Assembly: GCA_036803245.1 (NCBI GenBank)
Contig: DAIRUQ010000008.1
Span: 1-46,228 of the forward strand
Reading direction: 5' to 3'
From: DAIRUQ01 sp036803245
GTDB lineage: Bacteria > Chloroflexota > Anaerolineae > UBA1429
Length of the DNA: 46,228 bases
Below are positions 7,601 through 15,995 of this stretch, in pieces. Position 1 is the first letter of the stretch. Each line of letters begins with the position of its first letter. A program made the translations under genes and the position numbers. Under the pieces are notes generated by a model. That model ran no database searches. It was not told the DNA's origin and saw nothing but the letters and a program-made list of their open reading frames with translations.

Positions 7601-9334
7601 TCAGTTCAGATCGATGCGCGCGCCCTTGATCTTGGTCATGGCCCCGCCCTCGATCTCCAGGTTGGCGCCGGCCTTGATCTTGACGTTCAGGTCGCTCTCC
7701 AGGGTCATGTCACGGCTGGCCTTGACGCTCACCTCGCCCTGGGCCTCGATGGTCAGGTTGCCGCTGCTATCGTCGATCTCGATGGTGGTGCCGCCCGCTG
7801 CGGCGATGCGCACCCGGTTGCCGCTGTCGTCCAGCTCGACCTGGTGGCCGCCAGCGGTCTCCAGCCGTACCCAGGCCTCGTCCGAGCTCTCGCTCATGGT
7901 CAGCTTGTGCCCGCTGCGCGAGACCCAGGCCCGCTGCACTACCGCGCCGTCCTGAATGGCGCCCGTCAGCGGCGGGGCATCGTTGCCGTTCCAAAGGCCG
8001 CCGATCACCACCGGTCGGTTGATATCCCCTTCCTCAAAGACCACCAGCACCTCATCGTTGACCTCGGGCACTAGGTGCAGGCCGCGATCGGCACCGGCCC
8101 CTGGCGTGGTCAGCCGCGCCCAGCCGGTCTCGAGATCGCCGTTCAGCGCCGGAAAGCGCACCCGCACCCGCCCCAGGGCCTCTGGGTCGTCACAGTTGGT
8201 GACGATGCCGACGGCCGCCGAGACGTGAGGTTGCTGGCGGGGGGCGCTATCCAGCAGCTCGGCCAGCGTGCCGCCGCGCCGCCCGTGAATAGAGAACTCG
8301 GTGATATAGTCGCTGCGGGTGGACCAGACGTGCCGCGCCGAGCTGACGCGATAGCGCCCGTTGAATCGGTTCCCCAGCGCCGAGAGCTCTACCATGGCCC
8401 CGGCGTTCAGCGCCGGCTGGCCCTCCGCGACGCCTTGCGCGCGCACAAAGGCGGCCACCTGCTCGTCCAGCGCCGTCTGGGCGCGGGCATCGGCCTCGGC
8501 CTGGCTGGCCACGCCCTGCAGGGGCAGCACCCGTCTGGCCTCGCCCAGGGCGCTCTGGGCCAGGTCGCGGCCGGTCTGCTGTAGGCCGATCTCGGGCTCG
8601 GCCTCGCTGCTGCTGGCCCGTCCCACCACCTCGCGCTTGGTGGAAACATCCCACCCCCGCACCTCGACCTCGCTGACCTGCTCGCCCAACGCCAGGATGG
8701 GGCGAAAGCTGCGCAGTTCCCGGCCGTATTCCAGCGTCACCGTGCGCTCGGGGGCGGCATCGGCCGGCTTGAACTGCAGCGTCTGGTCGCGGACATAGGC
8801 CACATAGCCGACGCGGCGGGCGCGCTCGCGCAAAAAGACGATATCGCTGACCGCGTCCTGGAACACATGCGTGTGGGAGGCGCTGGTGGCCTGGACGTCG
8901 GCCTGCAGCCCCGCCTCCTGGGCGATCTGGCTGGCGATCTCGCTGTCGGTCATGTTGGCATAGGTGCGCGTGTGCACGCCGCGATGCAGCCCGATGCTGC
9001 GGTCATAGGCCCGCACGGTCAGCTCAATGAGGGTGCCCGGCTTGAAGGCTGGCTCCAGGTTGGTGATCAGCCCGATGAATAGGGTCTGGTCGCCGCGACC
9101 CTGGTCGTCGGCCACGCCGATGGTGAGCTCGGCGCCCAGCGGGAACGTGTCGCCGCCAGAGAGGCGCGCGTCGCGGTCGTGGAGGCAGAGCGTTGCCATG
9201 TCGGGCAGCAGCAGGTCGCTATCGACCTCTACCAGGTAGAGCTCATCCATGATGGCCTGCTCCAGGCGGGTCCCGTCCACCTGGACATAGAGCTGCCGGA
9301 TTAGGTTCTCCTCGGCGTTCGGCAGAACAGGCAC
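7601..9334 (-). CDS. VgrG-like central spike protein (Afp8-type)
   Basis: 577 residues. The first 340 resemble the gpD/gp27 hub (SDSDL..LP near the start, then a long beta region including RARRVGYVAYVRDQTLQFKP). About 365-440 is the gp5-type OB fold (VGIVTNCDDPEALGRVRVRF, ending VNDEVLVVFEEGD, VIGGLWNG). The C-terminus is a regular beta-helix needle with short repeats (VELDDSGNRVRI, IEIDDSSGNLTI, KIKAGANLEI). The start appears to be GTG at 9334 with GGGAG upstream. It forms the trimeric spike carrying PAAR. No lysozyme domain or effector extension is fused to it. Confidence 0.94.
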   Translation of the reverse strand: MPVLPNAEENLIRQLYVQVDGTRLEQAIMDELYLVEVDSDLLLPDMATLCLHDRDARLSGGDTFPLGAELTIGVADDQGRGDQTLFIGLITNLEPAFKPGTLIELTVRAYDRSIGLHRGVHTRTYANMTDSEIASQIAQEAGLQADVQATSASHTHVFQDAVSDIVFLRERARRVGYVAYVRDQTLQFKPADAAPERTVTLEYGRELRSFRPILALGEQVSEVEVRGWDVSTKREVVGRASSSEAEPEIGLQQTGRDLAQSALGEARRVLPLQGVASQAEADARAQTALDEQVAAFVRAQGVAEGQPALNAGAMVELSALGNRFNGRYRVSSARHVWSTRSDYITEFSIHGRRGGTLAELLDSAPRQQPHVSAAVGIVTNCDDPEALGRVRVRFPALNGDLETGWARLTTPGAGADRGLHLVPEVNDEVLVVFEEGDINRPVVIGGLWNGNDAPPLTGAIQDGAVVQRAWVSRSGHKLTMSESSDEAWVRLETAGGHQVELDDSGNRVRIAAAGGTTIEIDDSSGNLTIEAQGEVSVKASRDMTLESDLNVKIKAGANLEIEGGAMTKIKGARIDLN

Positions 9335-9350
9335 GGCACCTACTCCCTGC

Positions 9351-10025
9351 TTAGTAAGGCAGACTCTCGACGATGGGTGGGATGGCCAGCACCTTGCCCG
9401 TGGGCAGGTGCAGCGGGTCGCTGATCTCGTTGGCCTCGGCGATCAAGCGCCAGCGGGTGGCGTCGCCGTACTCTTCCCAGGCGATCAGATCCAGCCGGTC
9501 GCCGGCCTGCACGGTGCGCGTCTTGGGTGCCACGCCGCCGCCTGAGGTCGGGTTCTGTTTGGCATAGGCCGCCGGGTCGGTGATTTGCTGCAGGTCCACG
9601 TCCACGGTGGTCCGCACGGGCGTGCCATCCTTGAGAAACAGTGTCATCTTTTGCGTCAGGCTGGTGATCACCGCCAGGAACTCGAAACGTCCCCAGCGAA
9701 AGGTGACGATGGGGGGTTGGCTCTTGCCCGTCTGCTGGTCGGTCTTGTCCTCGTCCACCATCATCATGCGCCACAGGCCGTCGGTATGGGTGCGCACGTC
9801 GGTCCGCTCGCCATAGGTATCGAAAAAGAGCTGCAGCTTGAGCGTCTGCGCGCCGCCCTGCTTGAAGCGGATGCGCGGCACGTTCAACCCCTTGGTCTCG
9901 CCCTCTTCGAACTGGTTCCGCTTGGTGATGGCATACTCGTACGGGTTGAACATGCACAGCACCGTCTCGCCGGTGTTCATGTTGATGAGGGTGGCTGGCT
10001 CCAGGCCGCCGCGGGTTGTGGGCAT
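9351..10025 (-). CDS. LysM-containing CIS tube-initiator/hub protein (Afp7-type)
   Basis: 224 residues. The N-terminal two thirds matches the contractile-injection-system tube protein N-terminal family (FNPYEYAITKRNQFEEGETK, then a beta-rich stretch ending FRWGRFEFLAVITSLTQKMT). The C-terminal 50 residues are a LysM module (VQAGDRLDLIAWEEYGDATR ... GKVLAIPP). In T4 terms it is comparable to gp53/gp54-type proteins that sit between hub and tube; LysM here normally contacts protein, not free peptidoglycan. GGAGG lies directly upstream of the ATG. Confidence 0.9.
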   Translation of the reverse strand: MPTTRGGLEPATLINMNTGETVLCMFNPYEYAITKRNQFEEGETKGLNVPRIRFKQGGAQTLKLQLFFDTYGERTDVRTHTDGLWRMMMVDEDKTDQQTGKSQPPIVTFRWGRFEFLAVITSLTQKMTLFLKDGTPVRTTVDVDLQQITDPAAYAKQNPTSGGGVAPKTRTVQAGDRLDLIAWEEYGDATRWRLIAEANEISDPLHLPTGKVLAIPPIVESLPY

Positions 10026-10034
10026 GGTGACCTC

Positions 10035-11870
10035 CTAGGGGCGCCCCAAGCGCTCGCGCTCGACGCGGATCCGGTCGCGGATCAGCGCCCACACTTGCTC
10101 GGCGAGCTCTTGCACATCGGGCTGGGCCGCCGCCGCGGGCCGGGTCTCGGTGGCGCCGGCGGTGGGCGCGGCGGTGCTCGCGGCCTCGGGCTCTGGCTCT
10201 TGGCGTACCAACGCCGGGCTCGGCTGGGCTACGGGCGCTGGCTGGGTGCTGGGCGTGCGCCGTACGGGTGCGGCAGCAACGCGGCTGGCTGGCGGCGCGG
10301 TCTTGGGCGTATCGGTCGCGGCCCTTCTCAGCGGCGGCGCTGGCTCGCCGGCCGGCGGGGCGGGCGCGGCCGCGGGCGACGTGCCAGCCGCGCCAAAGAG
10401 GGCCTCCTCCAAGGGAACCGACTGCCGTGGCGGATGTGCCGCTCGCGGCGAGCTCTCCAAGTCGGACACGGCGTCGGGCTGGGGAGCGACCTCGGCTGGC
10501 TCGGCCGTCCGAGCCGTCGTCGTCTGGGTGGCAGCGGGCGTCGGTGGCGGTGAGTGATCCTCACGTTCGACGCGGCGGGCGACCATCGTTAGCTCGGGCG
10601 TGGCATCGGGCGCGGTTGCCGTGGGCTCGGCTGGCCCAGCCTCTCCGCTGGCCCGCTCGACTGCCGTGGTCGCGTCGGCGTCAGGCACGGGCCGCTCGGT
10701 CGATGGCGTGGCGGGCGACTCTGGCGTGCTGAGCGGCAGGCGGCGCACGGGGGCCGGCTCGGCTGGGGTGGCCGAGGGCGCAGCCGGTGAAGCGGCTGCA
10801 GCAGGCGCCTGGTCGGCCTTACCCTCGGGGCGTGGCTGGACCGGGCGGGCCTCCTGGACCTCGCTGGGGTGCGAGGGCTCGGCGTGCTGTGCGCCTACCA
10901 GAGTAGCAGAGTCAGGCTCGCGCCAGGTTCTCGCCTCTGCCGCGTCCGATGTCTCTACCAGCGGGGGCGGCGCAGCGGCCTCCGGCGCGGGCGAGGGCAC
11001 AGCAGCCTGCGATGCCTCCTCCAAAGATGGCTGTTCGGCCGCATCCACGGGGAGCGGGCGAAGGCTGTGTGGCGCCTGGGCATCTGGCGCGGTGGATAGG
11101 GTGCCGGACTGCCGTGCCGTTTCTGCATCCGTGCTCGCCGACCGCTGGCCCTCCTCCGTGCGACGATCCTGGGTAGTTGGCAACGTCGGCGCAGCGGCAG
11201 GCGTAGCGGGCTCAGTCTCGATCGGCTCTGGCGCCGTCGTCGCGTCGGCCGCTACCGGTGTGCCTCCCGTCCTCGCTTCCGGCTTTGGTTCCTCCACCAG
11301 GCGCGAGATGGCCCGCCGTGGAGGCGGCGGCTGCGACGGCTCGGGCGTGCGACCGGCTGGCGGCGTCTTTGGGGCCGCGCGGTCGGCCAGAGAGGCCGTC
11401 TCGGCCGGTCTGGTTCGCACGTTGGCTGCAGGTGCCGCCGGTGTGGACGAGGCGGGCGCATCCTGCGGCGTCGGTGGTCTCGCCTCTCGGGCCGCCAGCA
11501 ACCCCCGCCGCACGTCGGCTACCCGAAATGGTGCCGCTGTCGGCTCAGGCTCGGGCCGTATGGCGAGCTGCGGGACCTCCGAGACGGCCTCGAACGCATC
11601 GGATGGCGCCACCGGCCGTGCCAAGGTCAACGGCGGGGCGTTCTCCACCGGCCGCGTGACAACCGGGCGCGCCAGCCGCAGCGTCATGTCAGGGCGCACC
11701 GTCGGCTGGATGCCACCCCCGGTCAGAGCGCTCGCCTGATCCCGGGCCCGCTGGATCCACCCCGGCACCAGCGGCCGTGCGGCCACTGCCTGAGGCCGCG
11801 CGCGCGCCGCGATGCGCCGCGCAAAGGCGCGATGCCGCTGCCCTAGGTTACGATCCTGTTCGTCTGCCAT
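10035..11870 (-). CDS. Long Pro/Ala/Thr/Glu-rich, probably disordered eCIS protein with conserved charged C-terminal helix
   Basis: 611 residues. Almost the entire length is low-complexity Pro, Ala, Thr, Glu and Arg without clear secondary structure. Only the ends look ordered: an Arg-rich N-terminus (QRHRAFARRIAARARPQAVA) and a C-terminal amphipathic helix (about 584-611, VQELAEQVWALIRDRIRVER). It starts 4 bp after the tube 2 gene and ends 9 bp before the LysM hub gene, so it is a fixed part of the operon. No tape-measure protein is recognisable elsewhere in the window, so it may serve as a flexible length ruler, a lumen-filling protein or a scaffold. That is inference; I do not recognise the family. 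The GC-rich repeats create long antisense frames that are artefacts. Confidence 0.8.
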   Translation of the reverse strand: MADEQDRNLGQRHRAFARRIAARARPQAVAARPLVPGWIQRARDQASALTGGGIQPTVRPDMTLRLARPVVTRPVENAPPLTLARPVAPSDAFEAVSEVPQLAIRPEPEPTAAPFRVADVRRGLLAAREARPPTPQDAPASSTPAAPAANVRTRPAETASLADRAAPKTPPAGRTPEPSQPPPPRRAISRLVEEPKPEARTGGTPVAADATTAPEPIETEPATPAAAPTLPTTQDRRTEEGQRSASTDAETARQSGTLSTAPDAQAPHSLRPLPVDAAEQPSLEEASQAAVPSPAPEAAAPPPLVETSDAAEARTWREPDSATLVGAQHAEPSHPSEVQEARPVQPRPEGKADQAPAAAASPAAPSATPAEPAPVRRLPLSTPESPATPSTERPVPDADATTAVERASGEAGPAEPTATAPDATPELTMVARRVEREDHSPPPTPAATQTTTARTAEPAEVAPQPDAVSDLESSPRAAHPPRQSVPLEEALFGAAGTSPAAAPAPPAGEPAPPLRRAATDTPKTAPPASRVAAAPVRRTPSTQPAPVAQPSPALVRQEPEPEAASTAAPTAGATETRPAAAAQPDVQELAEQVWALIRDRIRVERERLGRP

Positions 11871-11874
11871 CTCG

Positions 11875-12321
11875 CTACTGCACCACCGTCAAGCTCTCGT
11901 ACGCCAGTTCCAACGTCTCGATGGCCACCTGATTCGAGCCCGCGTCCAGCTCGGGGCCGCTCCACTTGACCGGATACGCCCCCGCAAAGTCCCAGCGCAT
12001 GATCGTGTCACCCTGGCTATCCAGCATGATGATCGACACCTGCCGCGTGCTCTTGGAGATCTCGCCCGCCAGCACCGCCAGGTACCAGCCCAGCAGCGCG
12101 CTCCCCGATGCCAAGCCGCGCTTGAGCGTGATGGTCCCCCGCTTGACCCGCTTGGGCAGCACGTGGGAGCCGTCGTTGTAGCCGCCCTCCTGGCGCTCCT
12201 CGACCTCTACCTCCAGGGCGGGCAGGGTGCACTGGGTAAAGGTGGCGCCTTGCATGCCGTCGATCTGCACCACAAAGCGGAACGCCGGGTATGCCTGCTC
12301 CGATGCGTCTAGCCTGGGCAC
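11875..12321 (-). CDS. Phage tail tube protein 2 (gp19-like, Afp5-type)
   Basis: 148 residues, GTG start at 12321 with GGGGGAGGA upstream and only 2 bp after the DUF6760 gene. The tube-family pattern is clear: FRFVVQIDGMQGATFTQCT, then KRVKRGTITLKRG, a helix, and MRWDFAGAYPVKWSGPELDA before ETLELAYESLTVV. It is diverged from tube protein 1 and by eCIS convention lies next to the hub genes, so it probably forms the first ring joining hub to tube. Confidence 0.93.
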   Translation of the reverse strand: MPRLDASEQAYPAFRFVVQIDGMQGATFTQCTLPALEVEVEERQEGGYNDGSHVLPKRVKRGTITLKRGLASGSALLGWYLAVLAGEISKSTRQVSIIMLDSQGDTIMRWDFAGAYPVKWSGPELDAGSNQVAIETLELAYESLTVVQ

Positions 12322-12323
12322 CG

Positions 12324-12497
12324 TCAGTCCTCCCCCTCAACGCCCGCCGAGAGCCGAGCGTTGATGTCGGCAATCTCCTGTGCCCACCGCCGTCGCTCGG
12401 CATGGTCCAGCCACAGGATCTCGTCGCGGCTCCAATGAAAGTGATAGGCGATGTAGGCTACCTCCTGGTGGAGCCTTTCCGAGGGGTAGCGCGTCAT
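12324..12497 (-). CDS. DUF6760-like small eCIS protein
   Basis: 57 residues using ATG 12497, which overlaps the TGA of the upstream gene (ATGA). A longer in-frame start exists 42 bases earlier, but the overlap arrangement and the family pattern favour this one. The sequence (YPSERLHQEVAYIAYHFHWS then DEILWLDHAERRRWAQEIA) matches the short DUF6760 family found between the tail-assembly protein and the second tube gene in eCIS loci. The exact role is unknown; an assembly factor is likely. Confidence 0.85.
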   Translation of the reverse strand: MTRYPSERLHQEVAYIAYHFHWSRDEILWLDHAERRRWAQEIADINARLSAGVEGED

Positions 12498-12853
12498 TCC
12501 CCCAGCGGCACCACCTCTACGTCGTAGGTGTGGCCGCACTCGGGACAGGTGGTCCGCACCACGTTGGCCTCGGGCTCGTTGATGCGCTGGTAGAGCTCCT
12601 GCAGGTACGCCAGGTCGGCGGAAAACAGGTTCTCTACCACGTGCGGCGTTACCTCGGCCAGGCTTCCCAGCTGCGTGATCACCCGCGACAACAGGATGAT
12701 GGTCAGGTAGGCCTCGTTGGCGCGGACCCGTGGGTCGCGCAGCGGCGCGATTTCATCCATGGCGGTGGCCAGGCGCATGGTGCCCTCCCGATGCACCTGG
12801 CCCTCGCCGTCCACATAGCCGCGCGGCAAGGTGAAAGCGAACTCGGTCTGCAT
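12494..12853 (-). CDS. Tail-assembly chaperone-like eCIS protein with CxxC motif
   Basis: 119 residues from ATG 12853, seven bases after AGGAG. A GTG two codons upstream is almost on top of that ribosome site and is unlikely. The body (FTLPRGYVDGEG, then HREGTMRLATAMDEIAPLRD and a helical ANEAYLTIILLSRVITQLG) resembles the phage tail assembly proteins placed after the first tube gene. The C-terminus adds CPECGHTYDVEV, half of a zinc-ribbon-like motif. It probably chaperones tube or sheath assembly and is not part of the mature particle. Confidence 0.82.
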   Translation of the reverse strand: MQTEFAFTLPRGYVDGEGQVHREGTMRLATAMDEIAPLRDPRVRANEAYLTIILLSRVITQLGSLAEVTPHVVENLFSADLAYLQELYQRINEPEANVVRTTCPECGHTYDVEVVPLGE

Positions 12854-12921
12854 AGACACACTCCTGCCTCAGCTCTGCGGAGGCATCTCGGCGCCGCCAA
12901 GGCGCTCCGGCAGAGTCCGGG

Positions 12922-13365
12922 CTAGTTGGCCCTGCTCAAGCCCTCATGGGTGATCACCAGCTCCTCGATGCCGAACTCGTTGCTGTCGGCCTTGACCGAT
13001 GGCCCCGTGACCTTGACCGGCCAGGCGTTCTCAAAGTTCCAGCGGGCTCGCTCTTGCAGCTCCTGGTCAAACATCACGATGCTGCCATTCTTGCGCGCCT
13101 CGTCCACCTTGCCGTCGATGACGAGCTGGCGCCAATCCCATATGTCCATATTGTCGGTGATGCCGCGCTTGAGCGTGACGCTTTCCCACTTGAGCCGGCC
13201 AGGGATCTTTTGGATCAGCTCGCGGCCGCGGCTATCGACCACCTTGTGCTCGATCACCTCGTGCTCCGAGCCGATGCCGCTGCACTCGGTGAAATAGCCC
13301 GTGACGATACCCTGGATCTCGATGGCGAAATGAAACCCTACAAGCGGATCGGTTCTCGCTGCCAT
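12922..13365 (-). CDS. Phage tail tube protein 1 (gp19-like, Afp1-type)
   Basis: 147 residues. Family motifs include FHFAIEIQGIVTGYFTECSG near the start, LKWESVTLKRGITDN in the middle, and RWNFENAWPVKVTGPSVKAD followed by EELVITHEGL at the end. This is the main hexamer-forming inner tube subunit. GGAGACAGG precedes the ATG. It lies directly downstream of the sheath with a 74-bp gap, so both abundant structural proteins are next to each other. Confidence 0.95.
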   Translation of the reverse strand: MAARTDPLVGFHFAIEIQGIVTGYFTECSGIGSEHEVIEHKVVDSRGRELIQKIPGRLKWESVTLKRGITDNMDIWDWRQLVIDGKVDEARKNGSIVMFDQELQERARWNFENAWPVKVTGPSVKADSNEFGIEELVITHEGLSRAN

Positions 13366-13439
13366 GTTCCTGTCTCCTTCGCTGGCGCCGTGCGTGGCGC
13401 GCTGCTATCCCAAGACGCGTCTATCCTCTGTGCGGCGCG

Positions 13440-14999
13440 CTACTCGGCCGCCGGGCCAGCCCATTGGCTGATGCGGAAGATCACAAACTCGGCCGGCTTG
13501 ACCGGGGCGATGCCGATCTCGACGATCAACTGCCCCAGATCGCGCACCTCGGGCGGGTTCAGCTCATCGTCGCACTTGACATAGAACGCCTCCTGCGGCG
13601 TGGAGCCAAACAGCGCCCCCGAGCTCCAGACGGTCTTGAGATAGGCGGTGACATCCCGTCGCACTCGGGCCCACAGGTCGCGGTCGTTGGGCTCGAACAC
13701 CACCCACTGGGTGCCGCGCTCGATGGACTCTTCGACCATGTTGAACAGCCGGCGCACATTGACATAACGCCACGACGCGTCGCTGCTCAGAGTGCGCGCG
13801 CCCCACACCCGAATCCCGCGTCCCGGGAAAGACCGGATGCAGTTCACGCCGATGGGGTTGAGCATATCCTGCTCCGCCCGGGTCACCTGGATGGGCAGGC
13901 CGGTCGCGCCGCGCACCACCTCGTTGGCCGGGGCCTTGTGGACGCCGCGCTCGGCGTCGGAGCGCGCATACACCCCCGCGATGTGACCCGAGGGCGGGAT
14001 GCGCACCGTGCCGCGCCCCTTGACGGCGTCGGCCACCTCGAGCCAGGGATAGTAGAGCGCCGCGTACTTGGTGTCATAGTTGGCCTTTAGGCGCCAGTTC
14101 GCCATATCCTGCGGCAGCAGGTCGGGTGGGGCGTCCAGGATGGCAAAGCTGTATTTCGTGTTTTCGCAGTGCTCATAGGCCGCCTGCTGGACCGCTTGCA
14201 CGTCCTGGAGCGACATCTCGCCCGCCTCGTACGAGGCCATCAGGTCGGGCACGGCCAGCATGGTCACGTCATCGACGGCCGTCAGTCCGCCCAGGCCGGT
14301 GCGTTCGGCCGCCTTGCCGCGATAGTCGCTCACGGTGACCGCTTTGGTCTCGATCCTGCCGCCGGCGAGCTGGTAGGTGCCCTCCTTGGGCTTGCGCTCG
14401 GCCAGCGTGCCGGTGCCCTTGGCCACGCGGATCACCACCACCTTGGATTGGGCCGTGGCCGTCTCCACATTGTTGTCGCCCTTGGCCAGCGTGACCCCTG
14501 GGTAGCTTTCGGTGCCGGCTGGACTCTCGATGATCAGGGTAAAGAGTTCCTCTTCCTCCTGAGGCTTGACGGTCACCTTGATCTCGTTGCCGGCCGGTCC
14601 GCCGGCCTTGGCCTCGATCTCGAGGGCGTCGCCCGCCTTTTCACCGACGCCGGGGAGCAGCGCTTTGGCCGGGCTGGCCAGCTGCGGATCCAGCGACTGT
14701 CCCAACGTCTTGACGCTCACCACGTAGCAGCGGCTGCCGCCGTTCTGGAAATAGCCGAACACGGCATAGGGCAGGTAGGCGCCCTCCACAAAGCCGCCAA
14801 AGGTGTCGAGGTATTGCGACCAGTTGGTGACGGCCACCGCCTGGCCGAGGACCGAGCTCACCTCGCCGTCGCCGTCGCGTCGGGCCGCCTTTTCGGTATA
14901 GCCGACGAACGCCGCCACGGCAGTGCCTACCGACTCGATCGGTTTGGTGCCCTTGTCCTCCTCGACGATATAGACGCCTGGGGATTGATAGCTTGCCAT
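13440..14999 (-). CDS. Contractile tail sheath protein (only sheath in the cluster)
   Basis: 519 residues. It starts with the sheath signature YQSPGVYIVEEDKGTKPIES, followed by AVAAFVGYTEKA. A surface insertion occupies about 120-235. The C-terminal half is highly conserved (PPSGHIAGVYARSDAERGVH, then GVNCIRSFPGRGIRVWGART) and ends in the interlocking arm (IGIAPVKPAEFVIFRISQ). The sheath polymerises around the tube and shortens to drive it. Afp and PVC clusters carry several sheath paralogues, but here there is one, as in simpler eCIS. AAAGGAA lies upstream of the ATG. Confidence 0.97.
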   Translation of the reverse strand: MASYQSPGVYIVEEDKGTKPIESVGTAVAAFVGYTEKAARRDGDGEVSSVLGQAVAVTNWSQYLDTFGGFVEGAYLPYAVFGYFQNGGSRCYVVSVKTLGQSLDPQLASPAKALLPGVGEKAGDALEIEAKAGGPAGNEIKVTVKPQEEEELFTLIIESPAGTESYPGVTLAKGDNNVETATAQSKVVVIRVAKGTGTLAERKPKEGTYQLAGGRIETKAVTVSDYRGKAAERTGLGGLTAVDDVTMLAVPDLMASYEAGEMSLQDVQAVQQAAYEHCENTKYSFAILDAPPDLLPQDMANWRLKANYDTKYAALYYPWLEVADAVKGRGTVRIPPSGHIAGVYARSDAERGVHKAPANEVVRGATGLPIQVTRAEQDMLNPIGVNCIRSFPGRGIRVWGARTLSSDASWRYVNVRRLFNMVEESIERGTQWVVFEPNDRDLWARVRRDVTAYLKTVWSSGALFGSTPQEAFYVKCDDELNPPEVRDLGQLIVEIGIAPVKPAEFVIFRISQWAGPAAE

Positions 15000-15039
15000 C
15001 TTGCATTCCTTTGCACTGAGGCCCTAGGGCCGATGTGGG

Positions 15040-15055
15040 GCGCCATGTATGGCGC
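15040..15055 (-). other. Small palindrome in the gap upstream of the sheath gene
   Basis: GCGCCAT (15040-15046) and ATGGCGC (15049-15055) form a perfect inverted repeat around two bases. A second, imperfect GGCCATGTATGACGCC copy follows at about 15056-15071. The 106-bp gap between cap and sheath genes is one of the longest in the operon. A role in mRNA processing or stability is possible, but there is no direct evidence. Confidence 0.3.
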
Positions 15056-15105
15056 GGCCATGTATGACGCCGATAGTCCCGATCCGCATTGCGGCTCTGT
15101 TCTCG

Positions 15106-15954
15106 CTACACCTCCCAATCCACATAGGGCGCCGCGCGATCGGCCGTCGGCACCTGGATGCTCCGACGCTGGGTGCGCCCGCCCGCCACCACCTCCATGG
15201 CGTGCTCGCCGGCGGGCACATTGGCGAACCGATACCGTCCGAAGGCGTCGGTCTCGGTTTCCAGCCCTAGGTTCGCCAGCCGCACCACCGCGCCCGCCAC
15301 AGCTCGCGACGGGTCATCCTTGGCGCGCACCATGCCCGCCACCTGGAGGATCTCCTGGTCAAACGCCTGCGCGGGGTAGGGCGCCTCGCGCTGGCCCACC
15401 CGGATGCGCTTGGTCAGGACCAGCGGTCCAGTAAAGGCCACGTCGCGATCCATGGCCACGGTCACCACATAATCGATCGAGGGGCGCAGTTGGTTCTCCA
15501 TCACGCCCCATAGGTCGGGCATGTTGCCGATGGCCATGCTGGGCTGGGCCGTCTGCGCCAAAATGGCATAGGGCTGGTCGCGCAGCTCGCCCTGGAGCAG
15601 CTCCTGGGGCAGGGTGGCATGCCGCGCCAGCGCCGCCAACACCCGCCACAGGATGGCGTGCTCATCCTCCACCTGGTTCTGCGTCCACACGGTCACCAGG
15701 TAGCTGAGGCTGTATCGCAGCGGGGCCACGCGCTTGGCGCCGGTGCCGTCCGGCCGCCGTTCCACGGTCCACTCCTGGTTGCGCAGCTCCAGGTTCTCGC
15801 GGATGTCGTACAGGTAAAAGTCCACCGTCGGCCGCGTCAGCCCGGCCGCCCAGTCACCGGTGGGCTGGTCAAAGGTGACGTCCACGCTGTTCGCGTCAAA
15901 GCGGGCGTGGGTCATCACCAGCTTGCGGATGGTCTCGTCCAGGTCGTTGATCAC
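15106..15954 (-). CDS. DUF4255/Pvc16-type cap protein with C-terminal carboxypeptidase-regulatory-like domain
   Basis: 282 residues, GTG start at 15954 with GAGAGG upstream. Residues 1-190 match DUF4255 (MINDLDETIRKLVMTHARF, VDFYLYDIRENLELRN, LRYSLSYLVTVWT), the family of the eCIS tube-terminating cap (Afp16/Pvc16). After a linker, residues about 205-265 resemble a carboxypeptidase-regulatory/CnaB-like beta sandwich (AGAVVRLANLGLETETDAFG then RYRFANVPAGEHAMEVVAGG). The fused domain would decorate the distal end of the particle. Its role there is not known; attachment to a membrane or cell wall is a possibility. Confidence 0.9.
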   Translation of the reverse strand: MINDLDETIRKLVMTHARFDANSVDVTFDQPTGDWAAGLTRPTVDFYLYDIRENLELRNQEWTVERRPDGTGAKRVAPLRYSLSYLVTVWTQNQVEDEHAILWRVLAALARHATLPQELLQGELRDQPYAILAQTAQPSMAIGNMPDLWGVMENQLRPSIDYVVTVAMDRDVAFTGPLVLTKRIRVGQREAPYPAQAFDQEILQVAGMVRAKDDPSRAVAGAVVRLANLGLETETDAFGRYRFANVPAGEHAMEVVAGGRTQRRSIQVPTADRAAPYVDWEV

Positions 15955-15995
15955 GATGTGCCTCTCTGCCTTGCTCGCCGCGTGTCAGCCGCGCG

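Noticed and set aside
10600..11739. 379-codon plus-strand open frame rich in Ser, Gly and Ala
   Set aside because: It is the shadow of the disordered 611-residue protein. It has no ribosome site and breaks the operon layout.
3734..15954. Prophage or phage remnant
   Set aside because: No capsid, portal, terminase, integrase or lysis genes accompany the tail genes. The AAA+ ATPase, DUF4157 and DUF4255 genes identify an eCIS.
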